Origin: Chryseobacterium cheonjiense
Lineage (GTDB): Bacteria; Bacteroidota; Bacteroidia; Flavobacteriales; Weeksellaceae
DNA length: 64,000 nucleotides
Reading direction: 5' to 3'
Assembly (NCBI RefSeq): GCF_012927265.1
Contig: NZ_JABBGF010000001.1
Span: 1,548,502 to 1,612,501 of the forward strand
Notes under the pieces: model-generated
Seen by the model: the letters and a program-made list of their open reading frames with translations, nothing else
Databases searched by the model: none
Told to the model about the DNA's origin: nothing
Shown here: in pieces, positions 26,690 to 35,670 of the stretch
How positions within the stretch are numbered: position 1 is the stretch's first letter
Layout: each line of letters begins with the position of its first letter
Program-made: the position numbers and the translations under genes

Positions 26690-27505
26690 ATGATTCCAAA
26701 AGGAAAGCTTATTATGATCAGAAATACGGATGCTGTAAACGCTGAAAATAAAAAACAAACAGACGGGCATTTTTTTCTGCATCAGATATTTCAACTGTTA
26801 TGCAGCCAAAAAGATGTGCCTATAGAGCTTATCAGTACAGCATCGGATCATAAAGAACAGATCGAAAAAAAATATTCTGAAGAACTCCTGGCCGCAGGCT
26901 ACCATAATTTTAACTTCCTGTATCTTGATCAGGAGAAGAATCAGGATGAAAAATTGTCGTCCAGGCTTATCGGGGCTAAAGTTGTAATATTTACCGACGA
27001 ACAGCCCGAGCTTTGTGAAGTGCTGAGAGACTCTTCCATCCTTAAGCTCTTATACCGCAAATATCTTTTGGAAGAAGATTTTACCGTTGCCGGTATTAAT
27101 GTTGGTGCCATGTGCATTTCAGGCATTTTTATGAAAGATTCGGGAGTGAACGATGGACTGGGCTTTATCAATACCTGTATTATCGATACCCGTTTTGACC
27201 ATAAAACCCGGTTTAAAAACCTCATTAAAAATGTTATTCTAAATAATGAATATTTCGGTCTCGGCCTGAGTGAAAATACGGCTCTTATCATCGAAGAAGG
27301 TACCAAAGTGCTTTGTAAAGGAAGCGGTTCTGTAATGCTTGTCAATGCAAGAAATGTAAAAAAAATCAATGCCCGAGAATTTGATAAAGGAAATACAATG
27401 TTTGTAAAAAACCTGAAGGGACACATTCTTGTAGACGGATGCATGCTGAATCTCACAAACGGCGAAGTTATCAATACCGGATACAAAGCTTCAGTCAGTA
27501 ACTAA
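26690..27505 (+). CDS. Cyanophycinase-like protein lacking catalytic Ser and His (probable pseudoenzyme)
   Basis: A 271-aa member of peptidase family S51, clearly paralogous to the next gene. Where active cyanophycinases have G-T-S-A-G-A, this protein reads G-I-N-V-G-A, so the nucleophile is replaced by Asn137. The His of the DTHF motif is Arg168 (DTRF). The GG motif near the N-terminus and the FTGGDQ loop are also lost (MIRNTDA; FTDEQPE). Only the Glu of the triad (Glu195 in LGLSENTAL) remains. About eleven residues are missing before DGLGFI relative to its neighbour. The reading frame is intact, so it is likely a maintained non-catalytic subunit or binding protein. Confidence 0.8.
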   Translation: MIPKGKLIMIRNTDAVNAENKKQTDGHFFLHQIFQLLCSQKDVPIELISTASDHKEQIEKKYSEELLAAGYHNFNFLYLDQEKNQDEKLSSRLIGAKVVIFTDEQPELCEVLRDSSILKLLYRKYLLEEDFTVAGINVGAMCISGIFMKDSGVNDGLGFINTCIIDTRFDHKTRFKNLIKNVILNNEYFGLGLSENTALIIEEGTKVLCKGSGSVMLVNARNVKKINAREFDKGNTMFVKNLKGHILVDGCMLNLTNGEVINTGYKASVSN

Positions 27506-27518
27506 CATAGTTTATGAG

Positions 27519-28352
27519 ATGGTAAAAGGACGATTATTAATCATAGGAGGTAAGGAAGATAAAGACGGTAACCATTCACAGATGGAAGACAGGAACAGGG
27601 ATTTTTTACCCCGTGAAATTCTGAAGCTTCTTACTGCATCAAAAGACGACCGTATCGAGGTTATTACAGCAGCCAGTTCTGAGCCTGAAAGCATGCGTGA
27701 AACCTATACCAAAACATTTAATGAAATAGGATATTCCAACTTCGACTTTTTGGATATCTGCGATGATCAGTTGCATACAGATTATCAGTTTAAAAGAGTC
27801 TCGGCTGCAAAAACCGTATTTTTTACAGGTGGTGATCAGGCGAGGATTTACGAGAAATTAAAACAATCTGCATTACGCAACCTTCTCAAAGAAAAATATA
27901 CCAATGAGAAAGATTTCACAATTGCAGGAACAAGTGCGGGAGCGATGTGCATACCAGAAATTATCATTATGGAAGCCGAAAACGGTGAAGCAATGCTCGA
28001 GCATGATATCGAACTGAATTCTGGGCTGGGATTTATTGATAACTGCATTATCGATACCCATTTTATACATCGGGCAAGATTTGGGAGACTGGCACATGCT
28101 GTTATTCTCAATCGTCATTGCTGGGGAATAGGTCTGGGTGAAGATACCGCGCTGCTTATTGAAGAAGGGGCTAAGGCAACCTGTCGCGGATCAGGAATGG
28201 TATGGCTGCTGAATGCAGAAAATATCGGACAGACGAATATTAATACTGCAGAAGAAGGATCTCCCGTTTATGCCGAAAACCTAACGATACATATATTAAC
28301 CGATAACTGTATGTTTGATTTTAATAAAAAAATCTTTAAAGGTGCAGAATAG
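27519..28352 (+). CDS. cphB: Cyanophycinase (peptidase S51)
   Basis: A 277-aa serine exopeptidase of the cyanophycinase family that cuts the polymer cyanophycin into beta-Asp-Arg dipeptides. The triad is complete: Ser139 in GTSAGAMC, His181 in DTHF and Glu208 in LGEDTAL. The 42- and 69-residue spacings are identical to those of the Synechocystis enzyme. The N-terminal LLIIGGKED and the FFTGGDQ oxyanion region are present. It follows its degenerate paralogue after 13 bases. No cyanophycin synthetase gene lies in the window, so the physiological substrate may be imported, or the synthetase may be elsewhere. Confidence 0.9.
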   Translation: MVKGRLLIIGGKEDKDGNHSQMEDRNRDFLPREILKLLTASKDDRIEVITAASSEPESMRETYTKTFNEIGYSNFDFLDICDDQLHTDYQFKRVSAAKTVFFTGGDQARIYEKLKQSALRNLLKEKYTNEKDFTIAGTSAGAMCIPEIIIMEAENGEAMLEHDIELNSGLGFIDNCIIDTHFIHRARFGRLAHAVILNRHCWGIGLGEDTALLIEEGAKATCRGSGMVWLLNAENIGQTNINTAEEGSPVYAENLTIHILTDNCMFDFNKKIFKGAE

Positions 28353-28407
28353 AAATTTAGATCAGAGATGCTTAGCAGTAACGGTTAAGGCTTGCTAATT
28401 CAATTCA

Positions 28408-28478
28408 AAAATAATAAACCCCTGTAAAATACAGGGGTTTAAAATTTGAAAGTATATATTTAAGTGAAAAAGTGTTGC
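28408..28478 (-). ncRNA. Predicted short minus-strand transcript with sigma54-like promoter and terminator
   Basis: On the minus strand GGCACAGTGTTTGAA (plus 28488-28502) resembles the sigma54 consensus GGCACGnnnnTTGCW with the required ten bases between the -24 GG and the -12 pair, although the -12 pair is GA. About 50 bases downstream lies a perfect 11-bp stem (28416-28426 with 28430-28440) followed on the minus strand by ATTATTTTTG. No minus-strand gene ends here. The hairpin could equally end the plus-strand cyanophycinase operon, but the plus-strand side lacks a T run. The rest of the 395-base gap up to 28747 shows only AT-rich sequence and the promoter at 28698. Confidence 0.35.
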
Positions 28479-28697
28479 CAGTCAATATTCAAACACTGTG
28501 CCGTGAATTATAATTTTTGAAGAAAATTTTCTGAGTTAATTTAATTTTCAATTAAAATAATTTCTAAAATATTGATTTAGTGGAATAAATATTGCTTCGT
28601 CTTTTAAAATTTTTTTCAATGTTAAATAATATTCATAATAATGAGACCTGCACACGGATAATCACGAAAATATAAGTGGTTTTCGGAATATTGTGAG

Positions 28698-28705
28698 TAT
28701 TTTTG
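28698..28705 (+). promoter_or_regulatory. -7 promoter element of the signalling operon
   Basis: TATTTTTG fits TAnnTTTG and lies 42 bases upstream of the first kinase gene. Confidence 0.55.
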
Positions 28706-28747
28706 ATGCTGAACTAAATATAATTAATTATTGATTTTTATATTTCT

Positions 28748-30223
28748 ATGATCTTAATTGTTGATGATAACCAGAGTAACCTCTATTCACTGAAAAAATT
28801 GCTGGAATCAAAAGATTTCCAAGTGGATACGGCTGACTCAGGGGAGGAAGCGTTGGGAAAAGCATTGAAGAATGATTATGCCTTAATTATTTTAGATGTA
28901 CAGATGCCCGATATGGATGGCTTCGAAGTAGCTGAGACTCTCGCAGGGTATAGCAAAACGAAAGAAGTACCTATTATATTTCTGTCTGCGGTAAATACAG
29001 AGAAAAGATTTATTACTAGGGGCTACGCTTCAGGAGGTAAAGATTATGTGACAAAACCCGTAGATCCGGAAATTCTTATGCTGAAAGTGAAAACTTTCTA
29101 CAGCCTTCAGGAGCAGAATCTCGCGATGAAAAAAACGCAGCAGAGTCTGGAGCTTGAAGTAAAAGGAAGAAGAGAATCTCAGGTCACCATGAAGTCACAG
29201 ATCGACCATTTTCACCTTATGCTGGAATCATTGCCCCAGATCGCCTTCACTCTGAATGAAGAAGGAACTGTGGATTTTGTAAACTGCAAATGGTATCAAT
29301 ATTCAGGATCTGCAGAACAGTTCCCGGAAACCCATCCTGATGATTTCAACATTAAAGAAGAACTGGACCGCTGCAGAAAAAAAGAAACCGCTCTGGAACT
29401 TGAAGTGAGAATCAAAAACGTAGAGTCCGGAAACTACCGTTACCATCTTCTTCGGGTGACTCCGGTGTATGATGGGGATCTGATTAAAAACTGGGTGGGA
29501 ACCTTTACAGATATCGACGATCAGAAAAAAGTAGAAAAGGAAAAGGATGAATTCCTGAGTATTGCGAGCCATGAGCTCAAAACTCCTTTAACCAGTATCA
29601 AAGCATATGTTCAGCTCCTGGAAAGAAAACTTAAGCTCGATAAAGAAAGTGCTGAAGCAGGTTTTGTAACCAAAGTTCAGGACCAGATCGAAAAGCTTAA
29701 TACCCTTATTACCGATTTGCTCGATGTTTCCAAAATAGAAAACGGCAAGCTGAAAATTACCAAAAAACCAACCAATCTGGAAAGCGTCATCAGCAATGCT
29801 ATCGACACGATTCTCCAGACTCATGATGAAAACCGTGTGAAAATAAAGCGCGACGGTATAAAACCAGACATTCTTATTCCGCTGGACGAAATCCGTATTG
29901 AGCAGGTTTTAATCAACTTTTTAACAAACGCCATTAAATATTCTCCTAAAAACAATCAGGTAATCGTTACTACTTTTGTAGATGAAGAAGAGCAGGAAGT
30001 AAAGGTAAACGTCACCGATTTCGGAATCGGTATACCCGATTTTAAGCAGGAAGCTGTTTTCCGTAAATTCTATCGTGTTGAAGAATCTTCCCTGCAGTTT
30101 CAGGGGATGGGAATAGGATTATTCATCTGTTCGGAAATCATTAAGCAGCATCATGGAAGTATTGGCGTTTCCAGTATAGTAGACGAAGGATCTACATTTT
30201 ATTTCACATTACCATTAAACTAA
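28748..30223 (+). CDS. Response regulator-PAS-histidine kinase fusion (cytoplasmic hybrid kinase)
   Basis: A 491-aa protein. An N-terminal receiver domain (1-120) has phospho-acceptor Asp50 and Lys103. It is followed by a short coiled coil (121-150), a PAS domain (about 152-262) and a HisKA dimerisation domain with His275 in SIASHELKTPL. A HATPase domain closes the protein (N box near 385-395, DFGIGIPD, GMGIGLFICSEI). No membrane segment is present. The receiver-first order suggests that it receives phosphate from another kinase, probably the product of the following gene six bases away, and relays it. First gene of a six-gene collinear operon. Confidence 0.92.
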   Translation: MILIVDDNQSNLYSLKKLLESKDFQVDTADSGEEALGKALKNDYALIILDVQMPDMDGFEVAETLAGYSKTKEVPIIFLSAVNTEKRFITRGYASGGKDYVTKPVDPEILMLKVKTFYSLQEQNLAMKKTQQSLELEVKGRRESQVTMKSQIDHFHLMLESLPQIAFTLNEEGTVDFVNCKWYQYSGSAEQFPETHPDDFNIKEELDRCRKKETALELEVRIKNVESGNYRYHLLRVTPVYDGDLIKNWVGTFTDIDDQKKVEKEKDEFLSIASHELKTPLTSIKAYVQLLERKLKLDKESAEAGFVTKVQDQIEKLNTLITDLLDVSKIENGKLKITKKPTNLESVISNAIDTILQTHDENRVKIKRDGIKPDILIPLDEIRIEQVLINFLTNAIKYSPKNNQVIVTTFVDEEEQEVKVNVTDFGIGIPDFKQEAVFRKFYRVEESSLQFQGMGIGLFICSEIIKQHHGSIGVSSIVDEGSTFYFTLPLN

Positions 30224-30229
30224 TTTTCA

Positions 30230-33200
30230 ATGCCGAAAAAAATTATAAGAAATCTTCAGTTTGGAGTAGGGCTTTCATTAGTAATCCTGATTGCGAGTTC
30301 CGTTGCATCTTATGTGAGCATCCAAAAACAGATGGACAACCGCGAGAGCCTTTCCAAAAGCAGGAGGTCCATTACTGCCGTAAAAGATGTTTTAATTTCG
30401 TTATTGGATGCAGAAACGGGAAACAGGGGATATCAGCTTACCGGAAGGGAAAATTTCCTCGATCCGTTTAACCGAAGTCTTATTGAGTTTCCAAAGGCAA
30501 TAGAACGGGCCAAAAACCTTGATATTACAGATGACAACCAGATCAGGAGACTGCACGAGCTGGAAAGAAATGTCAATACAAATATTTCAAACCTCAAACA
30601 TTTTGTAGACAACAGAAAAAAGGGAGTTGTCATGAGCCAGCAGCAGGTTCTTATGAGCAAAGCATATATGGACAGATGCCGCAAAATTGTTCAGGAATTT
30701 GTACAATACGAAGAGGTTCAGCTTGCTATTAAAAATAAAGATCTCAACAGATCATCCAATACGACGGTTTTATTCATTATATTTTCTGCTATTGCCGCCA
30801 TTGTGGTTACCACATTCTTTTATTTAAAATTAAGAGCAGATCTTATCAGAAGAGATAAACTGGAAAAAGCGCTTCAGGCTAAAGATATTGAGATCAGCAA
30901 AAGAGTAAGCGCGATTCAGCAGATTGCGAACAGAGTAGCTAACGGAGATTACAGCCAGCGGGCAACAGATACCTCTCAGGACGATCTTGGAGATCTTGCA
31001 GAATCGCTTAACCATATGACTGAATCACTGAAAATTTCTTTCGATAAGATTAATGCCAGCGATTGGCGCCAGAAAGGGCTTGCGTTACTTAACGAATCCC
31101 TTATGGGAAACAAATCCGTACAGGAAGTTTCGGATAATGCCCTTCACCAGATCATTGAATACGGAAAATGCATCAATGGATCTCTTTATCTTTATGATGA
31201 AGGAATACTGAAGCTGAAAGCAGCTTTCGGCCTGGAAAACAATATGAAAAAGTTCTTTGAACCTGGAGAAGGCATGGTAGGACAGACTTTCATCAGTGAA
31301 AAAACACAGGTCTATAACAATCTGCATGAAGATGATTTTGTAGTAACATTTTCAAGCAGCACGATAAAAATTTACGGAATATTATTGCTGCCTGTTTTTG
31401 CAGACGGAAACGTTATCGGTGTCCTTGAATTGGGATCTACCAATAATTTTGACGAAAGCAGAATTGATTATTTCGTTGAATGTACAAGAAATATCGGGGT
31501 AGCTTTAAATGCGGCAAAAAGCCGTGAAAAAGAACAGCAGCTTCTTGAGGAAACCCAGGCTCAGTCTGAAGAACTGCAGGTACAGCATTCTGAACTGGAA
31601 AACCTCAACACAGAACTTGAAGCCCAGACACAAAAGCTTCAGGCTTCAGAAGAAGAATTGAAAGTACAGCAGGAAGAACTCATGCAGGCCAATGCCGAGC
31701 TGGAAGAAAGATCAAGGCTGCTGGAAGAGAAAAACCATCTGATTGCAGAACGCAACAGTGAGATTCAGAAGAAAGTGGAAGAGCTTGCTTTAAGCACAAA
31801 ATATAAATCGGAATTCCTCGCAAATATGTCTCATGAATTGCGTACCCCGCTTAATTCAATCCTTCTTTTATCGCGTCTGATGGCTGAAAATCCGGAAGAA
31901 AATCTAAGTGAAGATCAGATCGAGTCAGCCAAAGTAATTCAGAGTTCAGGAAGCAGTCTGCTTACCTTAATTGATGAAATTCTTGATCTCGCCAAAATAG
32001 AATCCGGGAAAATGACACTGGAATATCAGGATGTAGAAATCAATGATATTGTAAAAGATTTGAAAAATCTTTTTAATCCGGTATTCCAGGAAAAAAGACT
32101 TCAGTTTAACCTGCAGATTGATAATGAGCTGAACAGCACAATTGAAACCGATCGTTTAAGAGTAGACCAGGTTTTGAGAAACTTATTATCAAATGCTTTG
32201 AAATTTACCACCGAAGGAAGCATTGATTTACATATCAGAAAGGATGGGAAGAAGAAAGACTTTATTGTATTCTCTGTAAAAGATACAGGAATCGGTATTG
32301 CGGAAGACAAGCAGAGAATTATTTTCGAAGCATTCCAGCAGGCAGACGGTTCTACCAGAAGAAAATTTGGCGGCACCGGTTTGGGGTTATCTATCAGCAG
32401 GGAAATCGCAAGGCTTCTGGGTGGTGAGCTTACTTTGGAAAGTAAAGTGAATGAAGGAAGCGAATTCTGTCTTAGTATTCCGGTAAGAGCAATTACTGAA
32501 TCTGAAATCGCACCAATGGAAACCGATCAGGATCTCGTGGAAATCATCCGCGAAGATGTTGAGGAAATAAAAAATATCCTCGATGATGGGGAAGAAGAGT
32601 ATTATAATACAATCAATTCTCTTGAAATTCCAGACGATGTAGATGATGACAGGGAAAATATTAAAGATGGCGACAGAGTAATCCTTATCATTGAAGATGA
32701 TACCAATTTTGCTAAAGCGCTTTTAAAATATGCCCGTATGCAGAATTATAAGGCTGTAGTGGCTGTAAGAGGTGATCATGGTATTTCTGCTGCATTACAA
32801 TACCGTCCTCTTGCTATTTTACTGGATGTGCAGCTCCCGGTAAAAGACGGGTGGCAGGTAATGGATGAACTTAAATCAAATCCTGAAACCAAACATATTC
32901 CGGTGCATATGATGTCGGTACTGCATGTTAAAAAAGAAAGCCTCATGAAGGGAGCTATTGACTTTATTAATAAGCCGGTAGCCCTGGACCAGATGACCGA
33001 AGTTTTCAGAAAAATTGAAGAAGTGCTCAGCAAGTCTCCGCAGAAAGTACTCATTGTTGAAGAAAATGAGAAACATGCCAGTGCGCTTTCTTATTTCCTT
33101 GGTAATTTCAACATCTCGTTATCGGTGCAGAACAATGTAGAGGACAGTGTGAAAGCATTGACTACCGATCATGTAGACTGTGTGATTCTTGATATCGGAT

Positions 33201-33847
33201 CTTCAAAAGGAAATGAATACGAAATCATTGAGTCCATAAAGAGTTATGAAGGCCTGGAAAACTTACCGATCATCATATTTACGGAACGGAATTTGTCTAA
33301 ATCAGAAGAATTGAAAATAAAGCAGTATGCAGATTCTATCGTAGTAAAAACGGCACATTCTTATCAGAGAATTCTGGATGAAGTAGGCTTGTTCCTTCAT
33401 TTGGTTGAAGAAAAAAACAATTCTCTTGAAACCGTAAGAAGTAAAACCCTGGGATCTTTAACCGAAGTATTAAGCGGTAAAAAAATACTGATCACCGATG
33501 ATGATGTAAGGAATATATTTTCACTCACAAAAGCACTCGAAAAATATAAAGTAGAAGTAGTGGTGGCCATGGACGGAAAGCATGCCTTGCAGCAAATTAA
33601 AGAACATCCGGACGTAGACGTTATCCTGATGGATATGATGATGCCGGAAATGGATGGCTACGAAACCATAAAGCAGATCAGAAAAATGCCGATGTTTACA
33701 AGACTTCCGATTATTGCCATCACTGCAAAATCAATGATCGGGGAACGTGAAAAGTGCATTACTGCCGGAGCCTCGGATTATATTTCGAAACCGGTGGATA
33801 TCGATCAGCTATTATCTTTACTTAGAGTTTGGTTATATGAAATGTAA
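30230..33847 (+). CDS. Multi-domain hybrid histidine kinase: CHASE3-HAMP-GAF-HisKA-HATPase-REC-REC-REC
   Basis: A 1205-aa membrane kinase. TM1 spans about 9-30, a periplasmic CHASE3 domain about 35-170 (LLDAETGNRGYQLTGRENFL) and TM2 about 178-200. HAMP covers about 205-270 and GAF about 285-435. A long Gln/Glu-rich coiled coil runs from 436 to about 525. HisKA has His535 in ANMSHELRTPL, and the HATPase runs to about 760. Three receivers follow with Asp866, Asp988 and Asp1135. The middle receiver has lost its acidic pair (VEEN instead of DD) and may not be phosphorylated. Together with the adjacent cheR and cheB this suggests a kinase whose coiled coil or HAMP is adapted by methylation. Confidence 0.92.
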   Translation: MPKKIIRNLQFGVGLSLVILIASSVASYVSIQKQMDNRESLSKSRRSITAVKDVLISLLDAETGNRGYQLTGRENFLDPFNRSLIEFPKAIERAKNLDITDDNQIRRLHELERNVNTNISNLKHFVDNRKKGVVMSQQQVLMSKAYMDRCRKIVQEFVQYEEVQLAIKNKDLNRSSNTTVLFIIFSAIAAIVVTTFFYLKLRADLIRRDKLEKALQAKDIEISKRVSAIQQIANRVANGDYSQRATDTSQDDLGDLAESLNHMTESLKISFDKINASDWRQKGLALLNESLMGNKSVQEVSDNALHQIIEYGKCINGSLYLYDEGILKLKAAFGLENNMKKFFEPGEGMVGQTFISEKTQVYNNLHEDDFVVTFSSSTIKIYGILLLPVFADGNVIGVLELGSTNNFDESRIDYFVECTRNIGVALNAAKSREKEQQLLEETQAQSEELQVQHSELENLNTELEAQTQKLQASEEELKVQQEELMQANAELEERSRLLEEKNHLIAERNSEIQKKVEELALSTKYKSEFLANMSHELRTPLNSILLLSRLMAENPEENLSEDQIESAKVIQSSGSSLLTLIDEILDLAKIESGKMTLEYQDVEINDIVKDLKNLFNPVFQEKRLQFNLQIDNELNSTIETDRLRVDQVLRNLLSNALKFTTEGSIDLHIRKDGKKKDFIVFSVKDTGIGIAEDKQRIIFEAFQQADGSTRRKFGGTGLGLSISREIARLLGGELTLESKVNEGSEFCLSIPVRAITESEIAPMETDQDLVEIIREDVEEIKNILDDGEEEYYNTINSLEIPDDVDDDRENIKDGDRVILIIEDDTNFAKALLKYARMQNYKAVVAVRGDHGISAALQYRPLAILLDVQLPVKDGWQVMDELKSNPETKHIPVHMMSVLHVKKESLMKGAIDFINKPVALDQMTEVFRKIEEVLSKSPQKVLIVEENEKHASALSYFLGNFNISLSVQNNVEDSVKALTTDHVDCVILDIGSSKGNEYEIIESIKSYEGLENLPIIIFTERNLSKSEELKIKQYADSIVVKTAHSYQRILDEVGLFLHLVEEKNNSLETVRSKTLGSLTEVLSGKKILITDDDVRNIFSLTKALEKYKVEVVVAMDGKHALQQIKEHPDVDVILMDMMMPEMDGYETIKQIRKMPMFTRLPIIAITAKSMIGEREKCITAGASDYISKPVDIDQLLSLLRVWLYEM

Positions 33848-33862
33848 ACAGCTAAAATTCTG

Positions 33863-34228
33863 ATGAATAAAAAAGTTTTAATTGTGGACGACGATCCGCG
33901 AAATATATTTGCCTTAAGGCTCACCCTGAAATCCCGTGGATATCGGATTGAAAGCTGTACAATGGCTCAGGAAGCTATTGATATCCTGAACAAAGACAAT
34001 CAGTTTACCGTCGTCCTCATGGATATGATGATGCCGGAGATGGACGGTTATGAAGCCATCAGGATTATAAAAAGTACCCCTTCTATCAGTGAAATCCCTG
34101 TAATTGCCGTTACGGCACAGGCTATGCCGGAAGACCGCCAGAAATGCCTGGATGCCGGAGCATACGACTATGTATCAAAACCGATAGATGTGGATCAGTT
34201 AATCAATGCCATAGAAAAATTACCGTAA
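33863..34228 (+). CDS. Single-domain response regulator
   Basis: A 121-aa CheY-like receiver consisting of the domain alone: VLIVDDDPRNIFAL, VVLMDMMMPEMDGYEA (phospho-acceptor Asp near residue 53), TAQAMPEDR and YVSKPID. It closely resembles the third receiver of the upstream kinase, which suggests origin by duplication. With no output domain it is likely a phosphate sink or a protein-interaction switch. The cheR start codon follows directly after its stop codon. Confidence 0.9.
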   Translation: MNKKVLIVDDDPRNIFALRLTLKSRGYRIESCTMAQEAIDILNKDNQFTVVLMDMMMPEMDGYEAIRIIKSTPSISEIPVIAVTAQAMPEDRQKCLDAGAYDYVSKPIDVDQLINAIEKLP

Positions 34229-35059
34229 ATGCTGGAACCTAGTATCATAAAAGATGAAGAGGTAGAATACTTGATTAAAGATGTTTATGATATGTATGGC
34301 TACGATTTTTCCGAATACAGCAGAGCGTCTTTTAAACGCAGGGTAAATCGTATCTGCCTCATAGATCGCTTCACCAGCTTTGCAGAGCTGCGGTACACCA
34401 TTCTTAATGACCCGGAATATCTGAAGCGTTTTATAGAAGAAATTACAGTGAACGTTACCGAAATGTTCCGCGATCCGTTATTCTTTAAAGCCTTAAGAGA
34501 AAAGATACTGCCCCAGCTGGGAACGTATCCGTTGATAAGAATCTGGGTGGCCGGATGCTCTACCGGAGAGGAAGCGTATTCCATAGCTATTCTCCTCAAA
34601 GAAGCCAATCTTTATCATAAATCACTCATCTACGGAACAGATTTGAACCCTTCGGTGCTGGAAACGGCAAGATCCGGTGTTTTCCCATTGCAACAGATGA
34701 AATTATACTCGGAAAATTATATTTTATCCGGCGGAAAAAAAGACTTTTCGGATTATTATACGGCCAATTATGACAGCGTGAGATTTGATAAAAGCTTACA
34801 GGAAAAGTTGATTCTATCTACACATAACCTTGTTTCAGACAGCTCTTTCAACAGTTTTCAGCTGATTGTATGCAGGAATGTACTGATCTATTTTGACCGT
34901 GGCCTGCAGGAAAGAGTGTTCCGTTTATTTGATAACAGTCTGGAAAATTTAGGTTTTTTAGCATTAGGTGCGAAAGAAACACTAAGATTTTCTAAATTAG
35001 ATGAAAATTATCATCAGGTTGATGATCAGAGGATCTGGAAAAAATTGGATCACAATTAA
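34229..35059 (+). CDS. cheR: CheR-type protein-glutamate O-methyltransferase
   Basis: A 276-aa SAM-dependent methyltransferase that methylates glutamates in chemoreceptors or similar signalling coiled coils. It has the N-terminal helical domain (YSRASFKRRVNRIC) with the Arg-rich helix that contacts the receptor. The SAM fold follows: RIWVAGCSTGEEAYSIA, IYGTDLNPSVLETARSGVF and IVCRNVLIYFD. There is no receptor-tail-binding beta-subdomain loss apparent. It overlaps cheB by one base (TAATG), so translation is coupled. No chemoreceptor, cheA or cheW lies nearby, so the target is probably the kinase two genes upstream. Confidence 0.93.
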   Translation: MLEPSIIKDEEVEYLIKDVYDMYGYDFSEYSRASFKRRVNRICLIDRFTSFAELRYTILNDPEYLKRFIEEITVNVTEMFRDPLFFKALREKILPQLGTYPLIRIWVAGCSTGEEAYSIAILLKEANLYHKSLIYGTDLNPSVLETARSGVFPLQQMKLYSENYILSGGKKDFSDYYTANYDSVRFDKSLQEKLILSTHNLVSDSSFNSFQLIVCRNVLIYFDRGLQERVFRLFDNSLENLGFLALGAKETLRFSKLDENYHQVDDQRIWKKLDHN

Positions 35060-35637
35060 TGATATCGAACAAAGAAAATAGTAAAGCAGAATTAATAGTT
35101 ATCGGCGGCTCCGCAGGAAGTCTTAAGGTTATTCTTGAAATGATTAAAAACTTAAATGATCATATCAATGTTTCTGTATTGCTGGTGCTGCACAGAAAAG
35201 CACATTCTACCAATATCCTTCAGGCGCTCCTTCAGCAGCTGTCACCTTTGGAAGTTGTGGAAATAGATGATAAAACGGAAATTGAAAGCAATAAAATATA
35301 CATTACCCCCGCAGATTATCATCTTCTTTTCGAAAATAAAAAAGTAATGTCACTGGACAGTTCTGAAAAAATGAACTATTCCCGTCCGTCGATTGATGTT
35401 ACCTTCAAGTCGGCTGCTGAGATATATGGCGAAAGCCTTATTGGCGTACTTTTGTCCGGTGCTAATGCAGACGGCGTTGAAGGCCTGGAATACATCAAAA
35501 AAAATAATGGAAGGGTATGGATTCAGGATCCTGAAACGGCAGAAGTAGATTATATGCCCCGCCATGCTGTAGAAGCAGTAAAATATGACAAGATCATTAA
35601 GCCCCATGAACTCGCCGCATATATTAATCAATTATAA
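35059..35637 (+). CDS. cheB: CheB-type protein-glutamate methylesterase without receiver domain
   Basis: A 192-aa stand-alone methylesterase domain. The catalytic triad is Ser18 in IGGSAGS, His45 in LVLHRKAHS and Asp138 in SGANADGVEG. Also present are YITPADYHLL and the substrate-loop Arg in NYSRPSIDVTF. Canonical CheB has an N-terminal receiver that gates this domain; here the receiver is missing. Activity may instead be governed by one of the free receivers encoded on either side. It is a member of the same operon, coupled to cheR. Confidence 0.93.
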   Translation: MISNKENSKAELIVIGGSAGSLKVILEMIKNLNDHINVSVLLVLHRKAHSTNILQALLQQLSPLEVVEIDDKTEIESNKIYITPADYHLLFENKKVMSLDSSEKMNYSRPSIDVTFKSAAEIYGESLIGVLLSGANADGVEGLEYIKKNNGRVWIQDPETAEVDYMPRHAVEAVKYDKIIKPHELAAYINQL

Positions 35638-35670
35638 ATAAAAGTAAATCCCTAACAACTAAGTAAAAAT

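Noticed and set aside
26941..27486. Minus-strand open frame of 181 codons over the inactive cyanophycinase gene
   Set aside because: Antisense shadow; the plus-strand frame shows family homology throughout, and the shadow product has low-complexity Ser/Pro/Thr composition.
26690..27505. First cyanophycinase-like gene as an ordinary active enzyme
   Set aside because: The nucleophile Ser and the triad His are both replaced, so an activity call is not supported.
35059..35637. cheR/cheB as evidence for chemotaxis
   Set aside because: No receptor, CheA, CheW, flagellar or pilus gene is present; the genes are embedded in a hybrid kinase operon.
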